NCBI RefSeq assembly: GCF_016862795.1
Contig: NZ_BONQ01000145.1
Coordinates: 1-36,297, forward strand
From: Dactylosporangium siamense
GTDB taxonomy: Bacteria > Actinomycetota > Actinomycetes > Mycobacteriales > Micromonosporaceae
Direction of reading: 5' to 3'
Length of the DNA stretch: 36,297 nucleotides
Numbering within the stretch: position 1 is the stretch's first letter; each line of letters begins with the position of its first letter. Positions 7,415 to 16,142 of this stretch are shown piece by piece. The notes under the pieces were generated by a model, which saw only the letters and a list, made by a program, of their open reading frames with translations, was not told the origin of the DNA and searched no databases. The translations under genes were made by a program, and so were the position numbers.

Positions 7415-9019
7415 TTGACCGAGCTGACGGTGCTGGGCGACCGCCCCCGAAGTGCCGTGGTCGCGGTTCGTGTCCTGATGCTCGCGCTCGTCGCGGCGCT
7501 CGTGCTCATCGAGGGCATACACACGGCCGAGCTGCTCTGGCTCGTCCTGCTGACCGCCGCGGCGGCGATCGCCACGGTCGCGCCGCCCACGCACCGGGTC
7601 GCGCACCTCGGCCGCGCCGCCGAGGTGCTCGTCGTCGCCCTCGCCGCGTCGACCACCGACGACAACTTCCTGGTGTTCCTGCCGGTGCCCGTCATCGGTG
7701 CGGTGCTCGCCGGTGGGCGGCGCGTGGCCGCCGTCCTGCTGGGCGTCGCGGCCGTGGTCCTGGTCGTCAGCGGAGCGTCGGAGGGGGTCCTTTCCGACCG
7801 CGGCTACCTGGGCACCTGCCTGCAGTGGCTGGTCCTCGCCGGCGCCGGCGCCTACCAGGCGGCCGTGCTGCAGCGGGTGCTGCTGGCGCGGCGCACCGAC
7901 GAGACACCCCAGCCGTACGTCGAGGCCACCCGCCTGCTCACCCAGCTGCGCAGCGTCGCCCGGCAGCTGCCCGGCGCCACCCTCGACCCCGGCGGCCTCG
8001 CCGAGCACCTGCTGGACGAGGTCCGGGCCATGGTCCCGTCCTCCCGTGGCGCCGTGCTGTCCGGCAGCGGCGGCGGCCGGCTCGTCGTGCTCGCCCAGGC
8101 GGGCGTGGAGCGCCTCGACTGGGAGACCGCCCTGGACACCGAGAGCTCCGTCGCCGACGCGTGGGCCACCCAGCAGCCGGTCGTGTCCGGCCGCTCGCAG
8201 GCCCGGTCGGTCGCGCCGAGCCGGGACATCTCCTCGATGGTCGTCCCGCTCGTCGCCGGGGTCCGCACCGTCGGGCTGATCGTCCTGGAGAGCGACAGCG
8301 CCGGGGCGTACCCGCCGCCGGTCCTCGCCCGGGTGACCGGCCTGACCGGCGCCGCCGCGCTGCGCCTGGAGGCGGCGCTGCTGTTCGACGAGGTCCGCTC
8401 CCTCGCCACCACCGAGGAGCGGCAGCGGCTGGCCCGCGAGATCCACGACGGCGTCGCCCAGGAGCTCGTCATGGTCGGCTACGGCATCGACAACGCGGTC
8501 GCCGCGCTGCCCGACGCCACCGCCGCCGAGGAGGAGCTGCGCATCCTGCGCGCCGAGGTCACCCGCGTCATCACCGAGCTGCGGCTGTCGCTGTTCGAGC
8601 TGCGCAGCGAGGTCGACCGGTACGGCGGCCTCACCGCCGCGATCGCCGACTACGCCCGCACCGTCGGCGCCTCCGCCGGCCTGCGGGTCCACCTTTCGCT
8701 CGACGAAACCACCGCCCGACTGCCCGCCGCGGTCGAGGCCGAACTGCTGCGCATTGCCCAGGAAGCCATCACGAACGCGCGGAAACACGCCGGCGCGGAG
8801 AATCTTTGGGTAACGTGCGCGGTCGATCCACCGTTCGCACAGGTAGAAATCTCCGACGATGGAAGCGGCATAGGTGAGAACCGCCCTGACGGGCGCTATG
8901 GTCTTGCGATCATGGCCGAGAGAGCGGAACGTATCCGAGGCCGGTTGGAGATCACACCGCGCGTGCCGAATGGGACAACAGTGGCGGTTGTGCTCGGAAC
9001 CGCACCGCGTGCGCGGTAG
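7415..9019 (+). CDS. NarL-family membrane histidine kinase with GAF domain
   Basis: A 534-aa sensor kinase. About six hydrophobic segments (roughly 14-34, 40-56, 66-80, 85-100, 102-120, 131-150) form an N-terminal membrane domain. A GAF-like domain follows at about 190-325. The HisKA_3 dimerisation helix reads RLAREIHDGVAQEL with phosphoacceptor His344. The ATPase domain includes EAITNARKHA (N box) and DDGSGIG (G1). A TTG start at 7415 is supported by GGGAGGA about 8 nt upstream. The partner response regulator starts 32 nt downstream, so the two form an operon. The input signal is unknown; a six-helix module with GAF suggests a membrane or intracellular ligand. Confidence 0.93.
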   Translation: MTELTVLGDRPRSAVVAVRVLMLALVAALVLIEGIHTAELLWLVLLTAAAAIATVAPPTHRVAHLGRAAEVLVVALAASTTDDNFLVFLPVPVIGAVLAGGRRVAAVLLGVAAVVLVVSGASEGVLSDRGYLGTCLQWLVLAGAGAYQAAVLQRVLLARRTDETPQPYVEATRLLTQLRSVARQLPGATLDPGGLAEHLLDEVRAMVPSSRGAVLSGSGGGRLVVLAQAGVERLDWETALDTESSVADAWATQQPVVSGRSQARSVAPSRDISSMVVPLVAGVRTVGLIVLESDSAGAYPPPVLARVTGLTGAAALRLEAALLFDEVRSLATTEERQRLAREIHDGVAQELVMVGYGIDNAVAALPDATAAEEELRILRAEVTRVITELRLSLFELRSEVDRYGGLTAAIADYARTVGASAGLRVHLSLDETTARLPAAVEAELLRIAQEAITNARKHAGAENLWVTCAVDPPFAQVEISDDGSGIGENRPDGRYGLAIMAERAERIRGRLEITPRVPNGTTVAVVLGTAPRAR

Positions 9020-9051
9020 CGTGAAGGCACCAGAGGGAGAGAGCACCGGGA

Positions 9052-9720
9052 ATGTCGACTACCGCGACGCCGACGACACGCACCAAAGTTCTGCTCGTCG
9101 ACGACCACGATCTCATCCGCAGAGGCCTGCGGCACGCCTTCGAGCGTGACCGCCAGTTCGAGGTGGTGGGTGAGGCCGCGACGGCCGCCGAGGCGATCCG
9201 CCAGGCCGGCGCCCTGCAGCCCGACGTGGTCATCATGGACCTGCGCCTCCCCGACGGCAGCGGCCTGGAGGCGACCAGGGCCCTGCGCAAGACCAGCAAC
9301 ACCATGGGCATCGTCGTGCTGACCATGTATGCGGGAGACGACCAGCTCTTCGGCGCCCTCGAAGCCGGCGCGTCCGCCTTCGTGCCGAAGACCGCCCCCG
9401 CCGACGAGGTGGTCGCGGCGGCCCGCCACGCCGCGTCGGCGCCTTCCGCGTTCACCGCGGCGGACCTGGCCGAGGCGATGAAGCGCCGGCTGGCCCCGAG
9501 CGGCCCGCAGCTGTCCCCCCGTGAGGGCCAGGTCCTGCGCCTGCTCGCCGACGGCATGAGCGTCGCCGGCATCGCCAAGCAGCTGTTCGTCTCCGAGTCC
9601 ACCGCGAAGACGCACATCTCGAAGCTGTACGAAAAGCTCGGCGCCGCCAACCGCGCCCAGGCCCTCATGACCGCACTGCGTCTCGGCCTCCTCGAAGCCC
9701 CCGACGCCCCGAAGTTCTGA
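9052..9720 (+). CDS. NarL/FixJ-type response regulator
   Basis: A 222-aa DNA-binding response regulator, the partner of the kinase just upstream. The receiver domain has the acidic pair Asp17-Asp18, phosphoacceptor Asp63 (VIMDLRLPDG), Thr91 and Lys113, so it should be phosphorylatable. A C-terminal LuxR-type helix-turn-helix begins at LSPREGQVLRLLADG and continues through STAKTHISKLYEKLG. The ATG follows a purine-rich GAGGGAGAGA. The targets are not identifiable here. A hairpin (GCTGGCC 9742-9748 with GGCCAGC 9772-9778) shortly after the stop may end the transcript. Confidence 0.94.
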   Translation: MSTTATPTTRTKVLLVDDHDLIRRGLRHAFERDRQFEVVGEAATAAEAIRQAGALQPDVVIMDLRLPDGSGLEATRALRKTSNTMGIVVLTMYAGDDQLFGALEAGASAFVPKTAPADEVVAAARHAASAPSAFTAADLAEAMKRRLAPSGPQLSPREGQVLRLLADGMSVAGIAKQLFVSESTAKTHISKLYEKLGAANRAQALMTALRLGLLEAPDAPKF

Positions 9721-9741
9721 CCCTCCGGTTTTCCGATAGGC

Positions 9742-9778
9742 GCTGGCCGATCTGCCCTCAACCCCCAGAACGGCCAGC
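9742..9778 (+). terminator. Possible terminator hairpin after the two-component operon
   Basis: GCTGGCC (9742-9748) and GGCCAGC (9772-9778) form a perfect 7-bp stem with a 23-nt loop, 22 nt after the response-regulator stop. No T-tract follows. A second candidate lies at 9890-9922: GCGCGC arms around the palindrome CGAATCGATTCG, followed by TTTT. Either could end the transcript. Confidence 0.35.
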
Positions 9779-10141
9779 CTGTCGTTTCTCCACTCCGCAC
9801 CCTGCCCGATGGCCAACCCCACGGCATTGACCCCGGTCGCGGCGATTACCCCCGAAAATGCGTCTTGCCATTCCCCCTTCCGGGCACTTGCGCGCGAATC
9901 GATTCGGTGCAGGCGCGCTTTTCGCGGCCCAGCCTCCGGCACGGTGACCACAGCACCCGCGTCGGCGTCGGTGGTGGTGGCGTCGGTGGCGGCGGCGGCG
10001 ATGGCACGGGCTCGATGGGCCGGGCTGCTGGTCGAGTCGGGCTGGGATGCGGCGCGGGGTGCTGGGATGCGGAGCGGGGTGCTGGCAGCGTCCGATTCGG
10101 CGTTCCCGATGTCCGGACAGGGCTTTGCGGGCTTGCTCCGC

Positions 10142-10359
10142 CTGCGGCGGCGATCTTCCCGGTGATCGAAGGCACGGGCTGGCCGTCCACGCGACCACGG
10201 CCATCCTTCGATCACGGCGGCGACATCACCGCAGCCCCAGGTCACGGCGGCGACATCCTGCGGCGGCGATCTTCCCGGTGATCGAAGGCGCGGGCTGGCC
10301 GTCCACGCGACCACGGCCATCCTTCGATCACGGCGGCGACATCACCGCAGCCCCGGGTC
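10142..10359. repeat. Tandem 102-bp repeat with nested palindromes
   Basis: Copy 1 (10142-10243) and copy 2 (10258-10359) are 116 nt apart in phase and differ at two positions by eye. Each holds an 11-bp stem, GTGATCGAAGG with CCTTCGATCAC (10162-10172/10205-10215 in copy 1). An inner stem, TGGCCGT with ACGGCCA (10180-10186/10197-10203), is nested within it. GCGATCTT precedes each palindrome, as it does before the CTACCTGGTTGAT hairpins. A diverged relative lies at 28779-28835. The surrounding 9721-10912 region has no supportable gene. Confidence 0.85.
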
Positions 10360-10654
10360 GTGGCAAGGGTCGCTCGGACGTCAGGCTCGACGAGGAACTG
10401 GAGCCCATCGCGGCACGCGGTGGCGCGTGTCTGGGCATCTGGGCATCTGGGCCAGCGGCGGGGGCGGACGCGGCTGGGACGGCCGAGGCCGGGGCATGGC
10501 TGCGCACCCGAGGTTTCGCATCCTCGACGCCAGTTGATCTCTGTCGTCCTCAGCGGCCCTACGGCTTCGTTCAAAGCAAGCATGCGGAAATCCCGGGGCG
10601 CCGCTGTGCAGGTCCGGGGTGATGTCGGACGATCGTCGTTCAAACCGGTGCGGC

Positions 10655-10788
10655 GTCGCGGTGCGGTGTCGCGGTGCGGTGGTGCGGCGACGGCGCGACG
10701 GCAACGCGGCAACGCGGTGCAGCGACAACACAGTGCAGCGACAACACGGTGCAGCGGTGCGACGGGAACGCGGTGCGACGGGAACGTG
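10655..10788. repeat. Minisatellite with 8/16-nt periodicity
   Basis: Two 13-nt units GTCGCGGTGCGGT (10655-10680) precede a tract at 10701-10788 made of eleven 8-nt phases. These are GCAACGCG twice, GTGCAGCGACAACAC(A/G) twice, GTGCAGCG once, and GTGCGACGGGAACG(C/T)G twice. It lies in the convergent gap between the response regulator and the mannosyltransferase. Open frames across it are repetitive and unlike proteins. Nothing else is recognisable in 10360-10654 or 10789-10912. Confidence 0.8.
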
Positions 10789-10912
10789 GTGATCGCCGTG
10801 GTCCCGAAGGCCGAGGTGGAGCACCGCCGTCGCCGTCGGTCCGTGCGACGCGGGACGGGAACGTCCGAGCCATGGCCGTGCACCAACGCTACGGGTCCCG
10901 GCGGTCGAAGGG

Positions 10913-12052
10913 TCAGGCGGTGTGGTCCGGAGTCGTGGTGAGCAGGGTCCGGAGGCGGTCCGCCTGCGTCTCCCAGCGCCAGTCCGACTCGACCCAGGCG
11001 CGCCCGGCGGCGCCCATCTTCGCGGCGAGGGCGCGGTCGAGCAGGAGGGTCGTGATCCGGTCGGCGACGGCGGGCACGTCGCGGCCGGGGACGACGAACC
11101 CGGTCTCGCCCTCGCGGACGGCGTCGGGGGCGCCGCCCGAGTCGCCGGCGACGACGGGCAGGCCGGTGGCGGAGGCTTCCAGGTAGACGATGCCGAGGCC
11201 CTCGACGTCAAGGCCGCGGCGGCGGGTGCGGCACGGCATGGCGAAGACGTCGCCGGCGGCGTAATGCGCGGGCAGCTCGGCCCAGGAGACGGCACCGGTG
11301 AAGACGACGTGGCGTTCGACGCCGGACTCGCGGGCGAGGCGCTCGAGGGTGGGACGATACGGCCCGCCGCTCACCATCAGCAGTGCGGCGTCGGGGACCG
11401 CGCGGTGGATCAGCGGCAGGGCCCGGATCAGCACGTCCTGGCCCTTGCGGGGCACCAGGCGGGAGACGCACACGATCACCGGGCGGTCGGCGAGGTCGTG
11501 GCGGGCGCGGACGAGGTGCCGGTCGACCTGCGGCGAATACGCGTCGACGTCGACGCCGGGGGCGAGGCGCTGCAGGGACGTGTGCCCGTCGAGGACCCGG
11601 GCGAGGCGGCTGCGCGTGTATTCCCCCAGGTACGTGACAACGTCGGCGCCCCGGCCGATGCGCCGCAGCAGGGTGCGGGCGCCGGGCAGTGCGGCCCAGC
11701 CGACCTCGTGGCCGTGGGTGAGGGCGACGACCCGCTCGATCCCGGCGCGGCGGCGCAGGCCGTCGGCGAGCAGGCCGAGCGGGGCGGCGGCGCCGAACCA
11801 GACGCTGTCGCAGCCGTGGGCGCGGGCCAGCGCGGCGGCGCGGCGGGCCACGCCGGGCGTGGGCAGGAGCATGCCGGTCGGCTCGCGCACCACCTCGAAC
11901 GGCTGCTCGGCGTCGAACTTCTCCGCGTCCCGGAACGTGGAGGCGTAGACGACGACCGAGCCGGCGGGCTGGCGCACGGCGAGGTTGTGCACGAACTGCT
12001 GGATGCCGCCCGGGCGGGGCGGGAAGTCGTTGGTGACGAGCAGCGTCGTCAT
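10913..12052 (-). CDS. pimB: GT4 glycosyltransferase, PimB-like mannosyltransferase
   Basis: A 379-aa retaining glycosyltransferase of the GT-B fold. The N-terminus (MTTLLVTNDFPPRPGGIQQF) carries the conserved glycine loop of the phosphatidylinositol-mannoside mannosyltransferases. VSRLVPRKGQD supplies the Arg and Lys that bind nucleotide phosphate. VEGLGIVYLEA is the E-x7-E motif. The similarity to mycobacterial PimB' (from memory Rv2188c) suggests transfer of mannose from GDP-mannose to phosphatidylinositol monomannoside at the cytoplasmic membrane face. The exact acceptor is inferred. The ATG at 12052 overlaps the M48 protease stop by 4 nt. It is the last gene of a minus-strand operon. Confidence 0.88.
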   Translation of the reverse strand: MTTLLVTNDFPPRPGGIQQFVHNLAVRQPAGSVVVYASTFRDAEKFDAEQPFEVVREPTGMLLPTPGVARRAAALARAHGCDSVWFGAAAPLGLLADGLRRRAGIERVVALTHGHEVGWAALPGARTLLRRIGRGADVVTYLGEYTRSRLARVLDGHTSLQRLAPGVDVDAYSPQVDRHLVRARHDLADRPVIVCVSRLVPRKGQDVLIRALPLIHRAVPDAALLMVSGGPYRPTLERLARESGVERHVVFTGAVSWAELPAHYAAGDVFAMPCRTRRRGLDVEGLGIVYLEASATGLPVVAGDSGGAPDAVREGETGFVVPGRDVPAVADRITTLLLDRALAAKMGAAGRAWVESDWRWETQADRLRTLLTTTPDHTA

Positions 12053-13305
12053 CGCTCGCCCCGCGCCCAGGCCCGCGCCTCCGCCATCCGCTCGACGGCG
12101 GTCGGATGGGATCCGAACAGGAACTGCTCGACCGGGTTTGGGTCGGGGTCGCCGAGGTTGACCAGGGAGAGCCGGCCCTGCATGGCCTCGAAGCCGGCCG
12201 GGTCGCCGGTGAGCTGCAGGGCGTGCCGGTCGGCGCGGGCCTCGACGCGCCGCGACACGAACGCCTGCGCCGGGCCGGCGAGCAGGCCCGCGACGGTGGC
12301 GACGGCGATCAGCAGCGCGACGGCGCGGGGGTCGCCGATCGCGTCGACGCCGGCGCGGCGCAGCAGACCGGCCCACGAGCCGAGCAGGTAGAGGGCGCAC
12401 ACGGCGGCGGCCGCGCCGAGCGCGCCGAGCAGCGTGCCGGTGAACACGTCGCCGTCCTTGGCGTGGCCGAGCTCGTGCGCGACGACCGACTCGACCTCCT
12501 CCTGGGGCGCCTTCTCCAGGAGGGTGTCGTAGACGACGATGCGGCGGGTCGGGCCGAGACCGGAGACATACGCGTTGACCGCGCGGGTCCGGCGGGACGC
12601 GTCGGCGACGAGCACGTCGCGCACGGGGACGCCGTCGCGTTGCGCCATGGCCATGAGCCGGGTCCGCTGCTCTCCGTCGGGCATCGGGGTGAACTTGTTG
12701 AAGACCGGCTCGACCAGGACCGGGAAGACGAACGACAGCAGCACCGTGAGCAGCGCCGCGCCGGCCGCGCCCCACGCCCACCACCAGCGCGGTGCGAAGT
12801 GGGTCACGGTGAAGAAGCCGACGAGCGCGACCGCGCCGATCACCGCCCCGACGGCGTAGCTCTTGAGCATGTCGACGGTCCAGCCGGACCAGTCCTGCGT
12901 GGACAGCCCATAGCGCCTGAGGATGGACTGGCGCCAGGCGGCGAGGGGCAGCGCCGCGATCTCGCCGACGAACACCACCGCGAGGCCGCCGAGCAGCGCC
13001 CGGGCCAGCCAGTGGCCGCCGAACGGCCGGGACACCTGCTCGACGATCCACGCGCCGGCCGGGGTCAGGCCGAGCAGGACCGCGACGAGCAGGCCGAGGG
13101 CGAGGGACAGGTAGGTGCCGGGGCGCAGGGCCGCGTGGAACGCCCGGCCTCTGGCGACGGCGTCGACCGGCAGCGTGTCGAGCGCGGCGAGCTGGTCGCC
13201 GCGTGGCGCCGGCGGAGCCGACCATGGCACCCGCAGCGCCGCGACCACCACGACCGCGACGAGCAGCACCGCGAGGGTGATCGCCGCCCATGCGCGAGGG
13301 GACAC
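12049..13305 (-). CDS. M48-family membrane metalloprotease (Ste24-like)
   Basis: A 418-aa integral membrane zinc protease. A hydrophobic N-terminal segment (about 5-25) is followed by further membrane spans. The zinc site is HELGH at His277-His281, and the third ligand is Glu355 in VEARADRHAL. The order and spacing match CAAX-prenyl/Ste24-type M48 peptidases, which cleave peptides at or in the membrane. The bacterial substrate is unknown. The GTG at 13305 is chosen over longer frames because AGGAGGT lies 6 nt upstream and the first span begins right after it. It sits 32 nt after the Cys-rich gene and overlaps the mannosyltransferase start. Confidence 0.92.
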   Translation of the reverse strand: MSPRAWAAITLAVLLVAVVVVAALRVPWSAPPAPRGDQLAALDTLPVDAVARGRAFHAALRPGTYLSLALGLLVAVLLGLTPAGAWIVEQVSRPFGGHWLARALLGGLAVVFVGEIAALPLAAWRQSILRRYGLSTQDWSGWTVDMLKSYAVGAVIGAVALVGFFTVTHFAPRWWWAWGAAGAALLTVLLSFVFPVLVEPVFNKFTPMPDGEQRTRLMAMAQRDGVPVRDVLVADASRRTRAVNAYVSGLGPTRRIVVYDTLLEKAPQEEVESVVAHELGHAKDGDVFTGTLLGALGAAAAVCALYLLGSWAGLLRRAGVDAIGDPRAVALLIAVATVAGLLAGPAQAFVSRRVEARADRHALQLTGDPAGFEAMQGRLSLVNLGDPDPNPVEQFLFGSHPTAVERMAEARAWARGER

Positions 13306-13337
13306 GCCGCACCTCCTGGTGAGAAAACTCCGCAAGC

Positions 13338-13559
13338 TTATGCGGCGCGGTGCCGCCCCGCCCGGCGTGGTGCCGCCGCCTCGACGTGGGTGGGGTCGAG
13401 CACGGTGACCTCGAACCCGGCGCGTTCGAACACCTCGATCGCGCGGACCTCGGCCGCGCCGAGCTGGTGCAGCGCAGGCGGGGTGTCCAGCAGCAGGGTC
13501 ACCACGCAACCGCCGCAGGCGGTGCCGCGCACTGAGCAGGTCTCGCAGTCGACGAGCAT
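13338..13559 (-). CDS. 73-aa Cys-rich protein, CxxC-x6-CxxC
   Basis: A small protein beginning MLVDCETCSVRGTACGGC, so Cys5, Cys8, Cys15 and Cys18 form two CxxC pairs that could bind zinc or an Fe-S centre. A short helix (LHQLGAAEVRAIEVFERAGF) and a basic tail follow. The ATG at 13559 has GGAGGAG 4 nt upstream; the frame continues to 13613 without a better site. It is placed between the NYN gene and the M48 gene on the same strand, probably in one operon. Similar small proteins occur in many actinomycetes, from memory; the role is unknown. Confidence 0.85.
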   Translation of the reverse strand: MLVDCETCSVRGTACGGCVVTLLLDTPPALHQLGAAEVRAIEVFERAGFEVTVLDPTHVEAAAPRRAGRHRAA

Positions 13560-13630
13560 CGCTCCTCCTCCGTTGACCGTCCGTAGCTCCACGGTAAGCG
13601 GGGGGTACGACAAAAATGAGGATCCGCAGG

Positions 13631-15028
13631 TCAGGACCGGGACAGGCGGCGTAGCAGGGTGTCGTTGCCCAGCGGGTACGCACCGTGGCGCCGCACGCCG
13701 TCGATGACCTCCTTGTCGGAGGAGATCACCACGATCGGCCGACCGGCCGGCTCCGCCCTGACCAGGCGCCGGATCAGCTCGTCGGCGGTCTCGCCCTTCT
13801 TCGAGAACAGCACCCGCACGCCGCGGGGTGCCGGTGGGAGGCCGACGACCCGCTCGGCGCCGTCGAACACGACGGTGACCTCGGCCCTGGTCTGCGCGAC
13901 CAGGCCGCCGACCCCGGCGACCAGGCGGTTGCGCTGCTGCTCGAGGGAGAGCTCGCCGTAGCCCTTCTTGGTGACGTTGTAGCCGTCGACGATCATGTGC
14001 GCCTTCGGCAGGCTCAGCAGCTGGTCGAGCCGGGCCGGGTCGTCGGCGTCCAGGGCCCGGGCCGCACCGGCGCCGTTGGCGTTCTCGGGCCGGTCGGCGT
14101 CGTGGTCGGCGACGAAGTCCGCCGGCAGCCGGTCGGTCGGGTCGAGGGCCAGCTCACGGCGCAGCCCGACGGCGGCCTGGCCGATCGTCTCCAGCAGCAG
14201 CCACAGCCGGGCGTCGTCGACCGCCCGGGCGTCCTTGGCGCTCTGCCGCTGGGCCCCGGCCGCGGTCTCCGCCTCGGCGAGCTTGGCCCGCATGCGGCGC
14301 AGCTCGGCGTCGTGGTCGGCGGTGGCCCGGGTGGCCCGGCCCTTCTCGCTGGCGAGCATGTCGGTCGCCTTGCGCTCCTTGGCCTGGCTCTCCCGCAGCG
14401 CCTTGCCCAGCGAGCGGACCTCCTCGCGGAGGCCGGACGTCTCGTCGCGGAGCCGGGCCAGCTCGTCGCGGAGCTTGTCGGCCTCCACCCGGGCGACGGC
14501 GCGGTCGTGCTCGGCCCGGGCGAGGCGCTGCTCGACGTCGCGGATGCGCTCGGACGTGGCGGCGCCCTGCGCCTCGGCGCGGACCGTGTCGGTGGCGCGT
14601 TCGACCAGGTCACGCCATCCGTCGGGGCGGGCGAGATACGCCAGCGCGGCGACCTCGACGGGGTCGGCGGCCGGTGGTGCCACCCCTTCCAGGATGGATG
14701 CGCCCAGGTCACCGGCTTCGTTGACGACCCTGGTGGCGAGGCGCTGGCGCAGCAGCGGGTCACCGGACAGCTGCATCGCGATGACCTGGCCACCGAGGCG
14801 GGCGCGCCGGTTCGGCGCGAACTTCGCGACCCGCCGCAGCGGCATGGGCAGCTCGTCGAGGGGCAGGCCGGTCATGGCACCGGCGGCGAGGGAGATCACC
14901 CGCTGGCGGATGGTCTCGGGCAGCACCGGCTCGATACCGCCGTCGGAGTCGGGCAGGTCCACCTCCTCCGGCACAGACGTCACCACGGCCTCGTCGTCGA
15001 GGTCATCGGGAACGTCGTGCGCGGGCAT
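13631..15028 (-). CDS. NYN-domain (YacP-type PIN-like) putative RNase with central coiled coil
   Basis: A 465-aa protein in three parts. The acidic and helical N-terminal region runs to about residue 150. A long charged coiled coil spans about 155-275, rich in ARxEADKLRDEL-type heptads. The C-terminal NYN/PIN-like nuclease domain (about 330-465) contains HMIVDGYNV, VTVVFDGAE, KGETADELI and VVISSDKEV, supplying the acidic residues expected of a metal-dependent RNase. The ATG at 15028 has GGAG just upstream; the longer frame overlaps the divergent GAF gene. It heads the minus-strand group NYN, Cys-rich, M48 and PimB. RNA degradation or processing is inferred from the fold. Confidence 0.9.
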   Translation of the reverse strand: MPAHDVPDDLDDEAVVTSVPEEVDLPDSDGGIEPVLPETIRQRVISLAAGAMTGLPLDELPMPLRRVAKFAPNRRARLGGQVIAMQLSGDPLLRQRLATRVVNEAGDLGASILEGVAPPAADPVEVAALAYLARPDGWRDLVERATDTVRAEAQGAATSERIRDVEQRLARAEHDRAVARVEADKLRDELARLRDETSGLREEVRSLGKALRESQAKERKATDMLASEKGRATRATADHDAELRRMRAKLAEAETAAGAQRQSAKDARAVDDARLWLLLETIGQAAVGLRRELALDPTDRLPADFVADHDADRPENANGAGAARALDADDPARLDQLLSLPKAHMIVDGYNVTKKGYGELSLEQQRNRLVAGVGGLVAQTRAEVTVVFDGAERVVGLPPAPRGVRVLFSKKGETADELIRRLVRAEPAGRPIVVISSDKEVIDGVRRHGAYPLGNDTLLRRLSRS

Positions 15029-15158
15029 CACTCCAGTGTCGCATTGTCGACCAGATTCGCCCCGGATGGTCTCCGGCACCGCCGGCTTCCCTCGAAAGGC
15101 TAAAAGCTGACATATCCTTATTTCACCCGATTGGGGTACGCCACCGAGGAGGCCCGAC

Positions 15159-16106
15159 ATGCAGCCGCCGGTACCCGAGAACGAAACCGAACGGATCTCG
15201 ACGCTACGGGCGCTGGCGGTCCTCGACACTCCCCCGGAGACCGACTTCGACGACATCGTCAGGATCGCCTCCGAGGTGTGCGGTGCGCCGATCTCCCTGG
15301 TCACGCTCGTGGACACGGAGCGGCAATGGTTCAAGGCCAAGATCGGCCTGACCGGTCCCACCGAGACACCCCGTGAGGTCGCGTTCTGCGCCCACGCGAT
15401 CATGGGACGGGACCTGATGGTCGTGCCGGACGCCACCGAGGACGCGAGGTTCGCCGACAACCCTTTCGTGCGGGCCGAGGACGGCATCCGGTTCTACGCC
15501 GGCGCCCCCCTGCTGACCAGCGAGGGCGCCGCGCTGGGCACCCTGTGCGTGGTCGACCACGCGCCGCACCGCCTCAACCTCGACCAGATGCGGGGGCTGC
15601 GGGCCCTGGCCAAGCAGGTCACCGAGCTGCTCGAGCTACGGCGCCTCGTCGTCACCTCGGTCCTCGAAGGGCACCCGGAAGCCAGGTCGGTTGATCTCAC
15701 GTACCTGACCGAGGCCCGCATCCGGGAACTGCGGCCCATCGCGGACGCCAGGAACATCGCCATCACCCTTGGTGTGACCGATGCTGCGTCGGTACAGGCG
15801 GATCCTGGCAGACTCTCCAGAGCGCTGGACTACGTCGTCTTCTCCGCCCTCAAAGTGGCACCGGCGGGCGGGAGGGTCGCGGTGCGCGTGCTGGGCGCGC
15901 CGGTGCCGACGGTGGAGATCAGCCACGCCGGCGGGTCGATCGCCCCCGAATGGCAGGCCGACCTCGACGGCACGCGGGAGGCCGACGAGCTGGTCCCGCG
16001 GGCCGTGGCGGACATCCTGCGGGCCCACGCCGCGACCGTGGTGCGCACGAACGCCACGATCGGCTCGCCGGACGTCCGGTTCGAACTGCGTTTCCCGGCG
16101 CACTGA
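15159..16106 (+). CDS. GAF-domain protein with degenerate GHKL ATPase-like tail
   Basis: A 315-aa soluble protein. The N-terminal GAF domain (about 12-160) has the usual signature of cyanobacterial and actinobacterial sensors (LDTPPETDFDDIV, ERQWFKAKIGL, REVAFCAHAI). The C-terminal part (about 175-314) resembles a histidine-kinase ATPase domain (ADPGRLSRAL, then APAGGRVAVRV). There is no phosphoacceptor helix, and the N box reads LDYVVFSALK, so the expected asparagines are Tyr225 and Ser229. It is probably a sensor or adaptor rather than a kinase. GAGGAGG precedes the ATG. It is divergent from the NYN gene. Confidence 0.85.
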   Translation: MQPPVPENETERISTLRALAVLDTPPETDFDDIVRIASEVCGAPISLVTLVDTERQWFKAKIGLTGPTETPREVAFCAHAIMGRDLMVVPDATEDARFADNPFVRAEDGIRFYAGAPLLTSEGAALGTLCVVDHAPHRLNLDQMRGLRALAKQVTELLELRRLVVTSVLEGHPEARSVDLTYLTEARIRELRPIADARNIAITLGVTDAASVQADPGRLSRALDYVVFSALKVAPAGGRVAVRVLGAPVPTVEISHAGGSIAPEWQADLDGTREADELVPRAVADILRAHAATVVRTNATIGSPDVRFELRFPAH

Positions 16107-16142
16107 GGAATTTTTGTCACACCCTGGTCGTAGTGTGCGCGC

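Noticed and set aside
10242-10886. 214-aa minus-strand open frame in the convergent gap
   Set aside because: It runs through the tandem repeat and minisatellite, has no recognisable domain and no ribosome site, and its composition is erratic.
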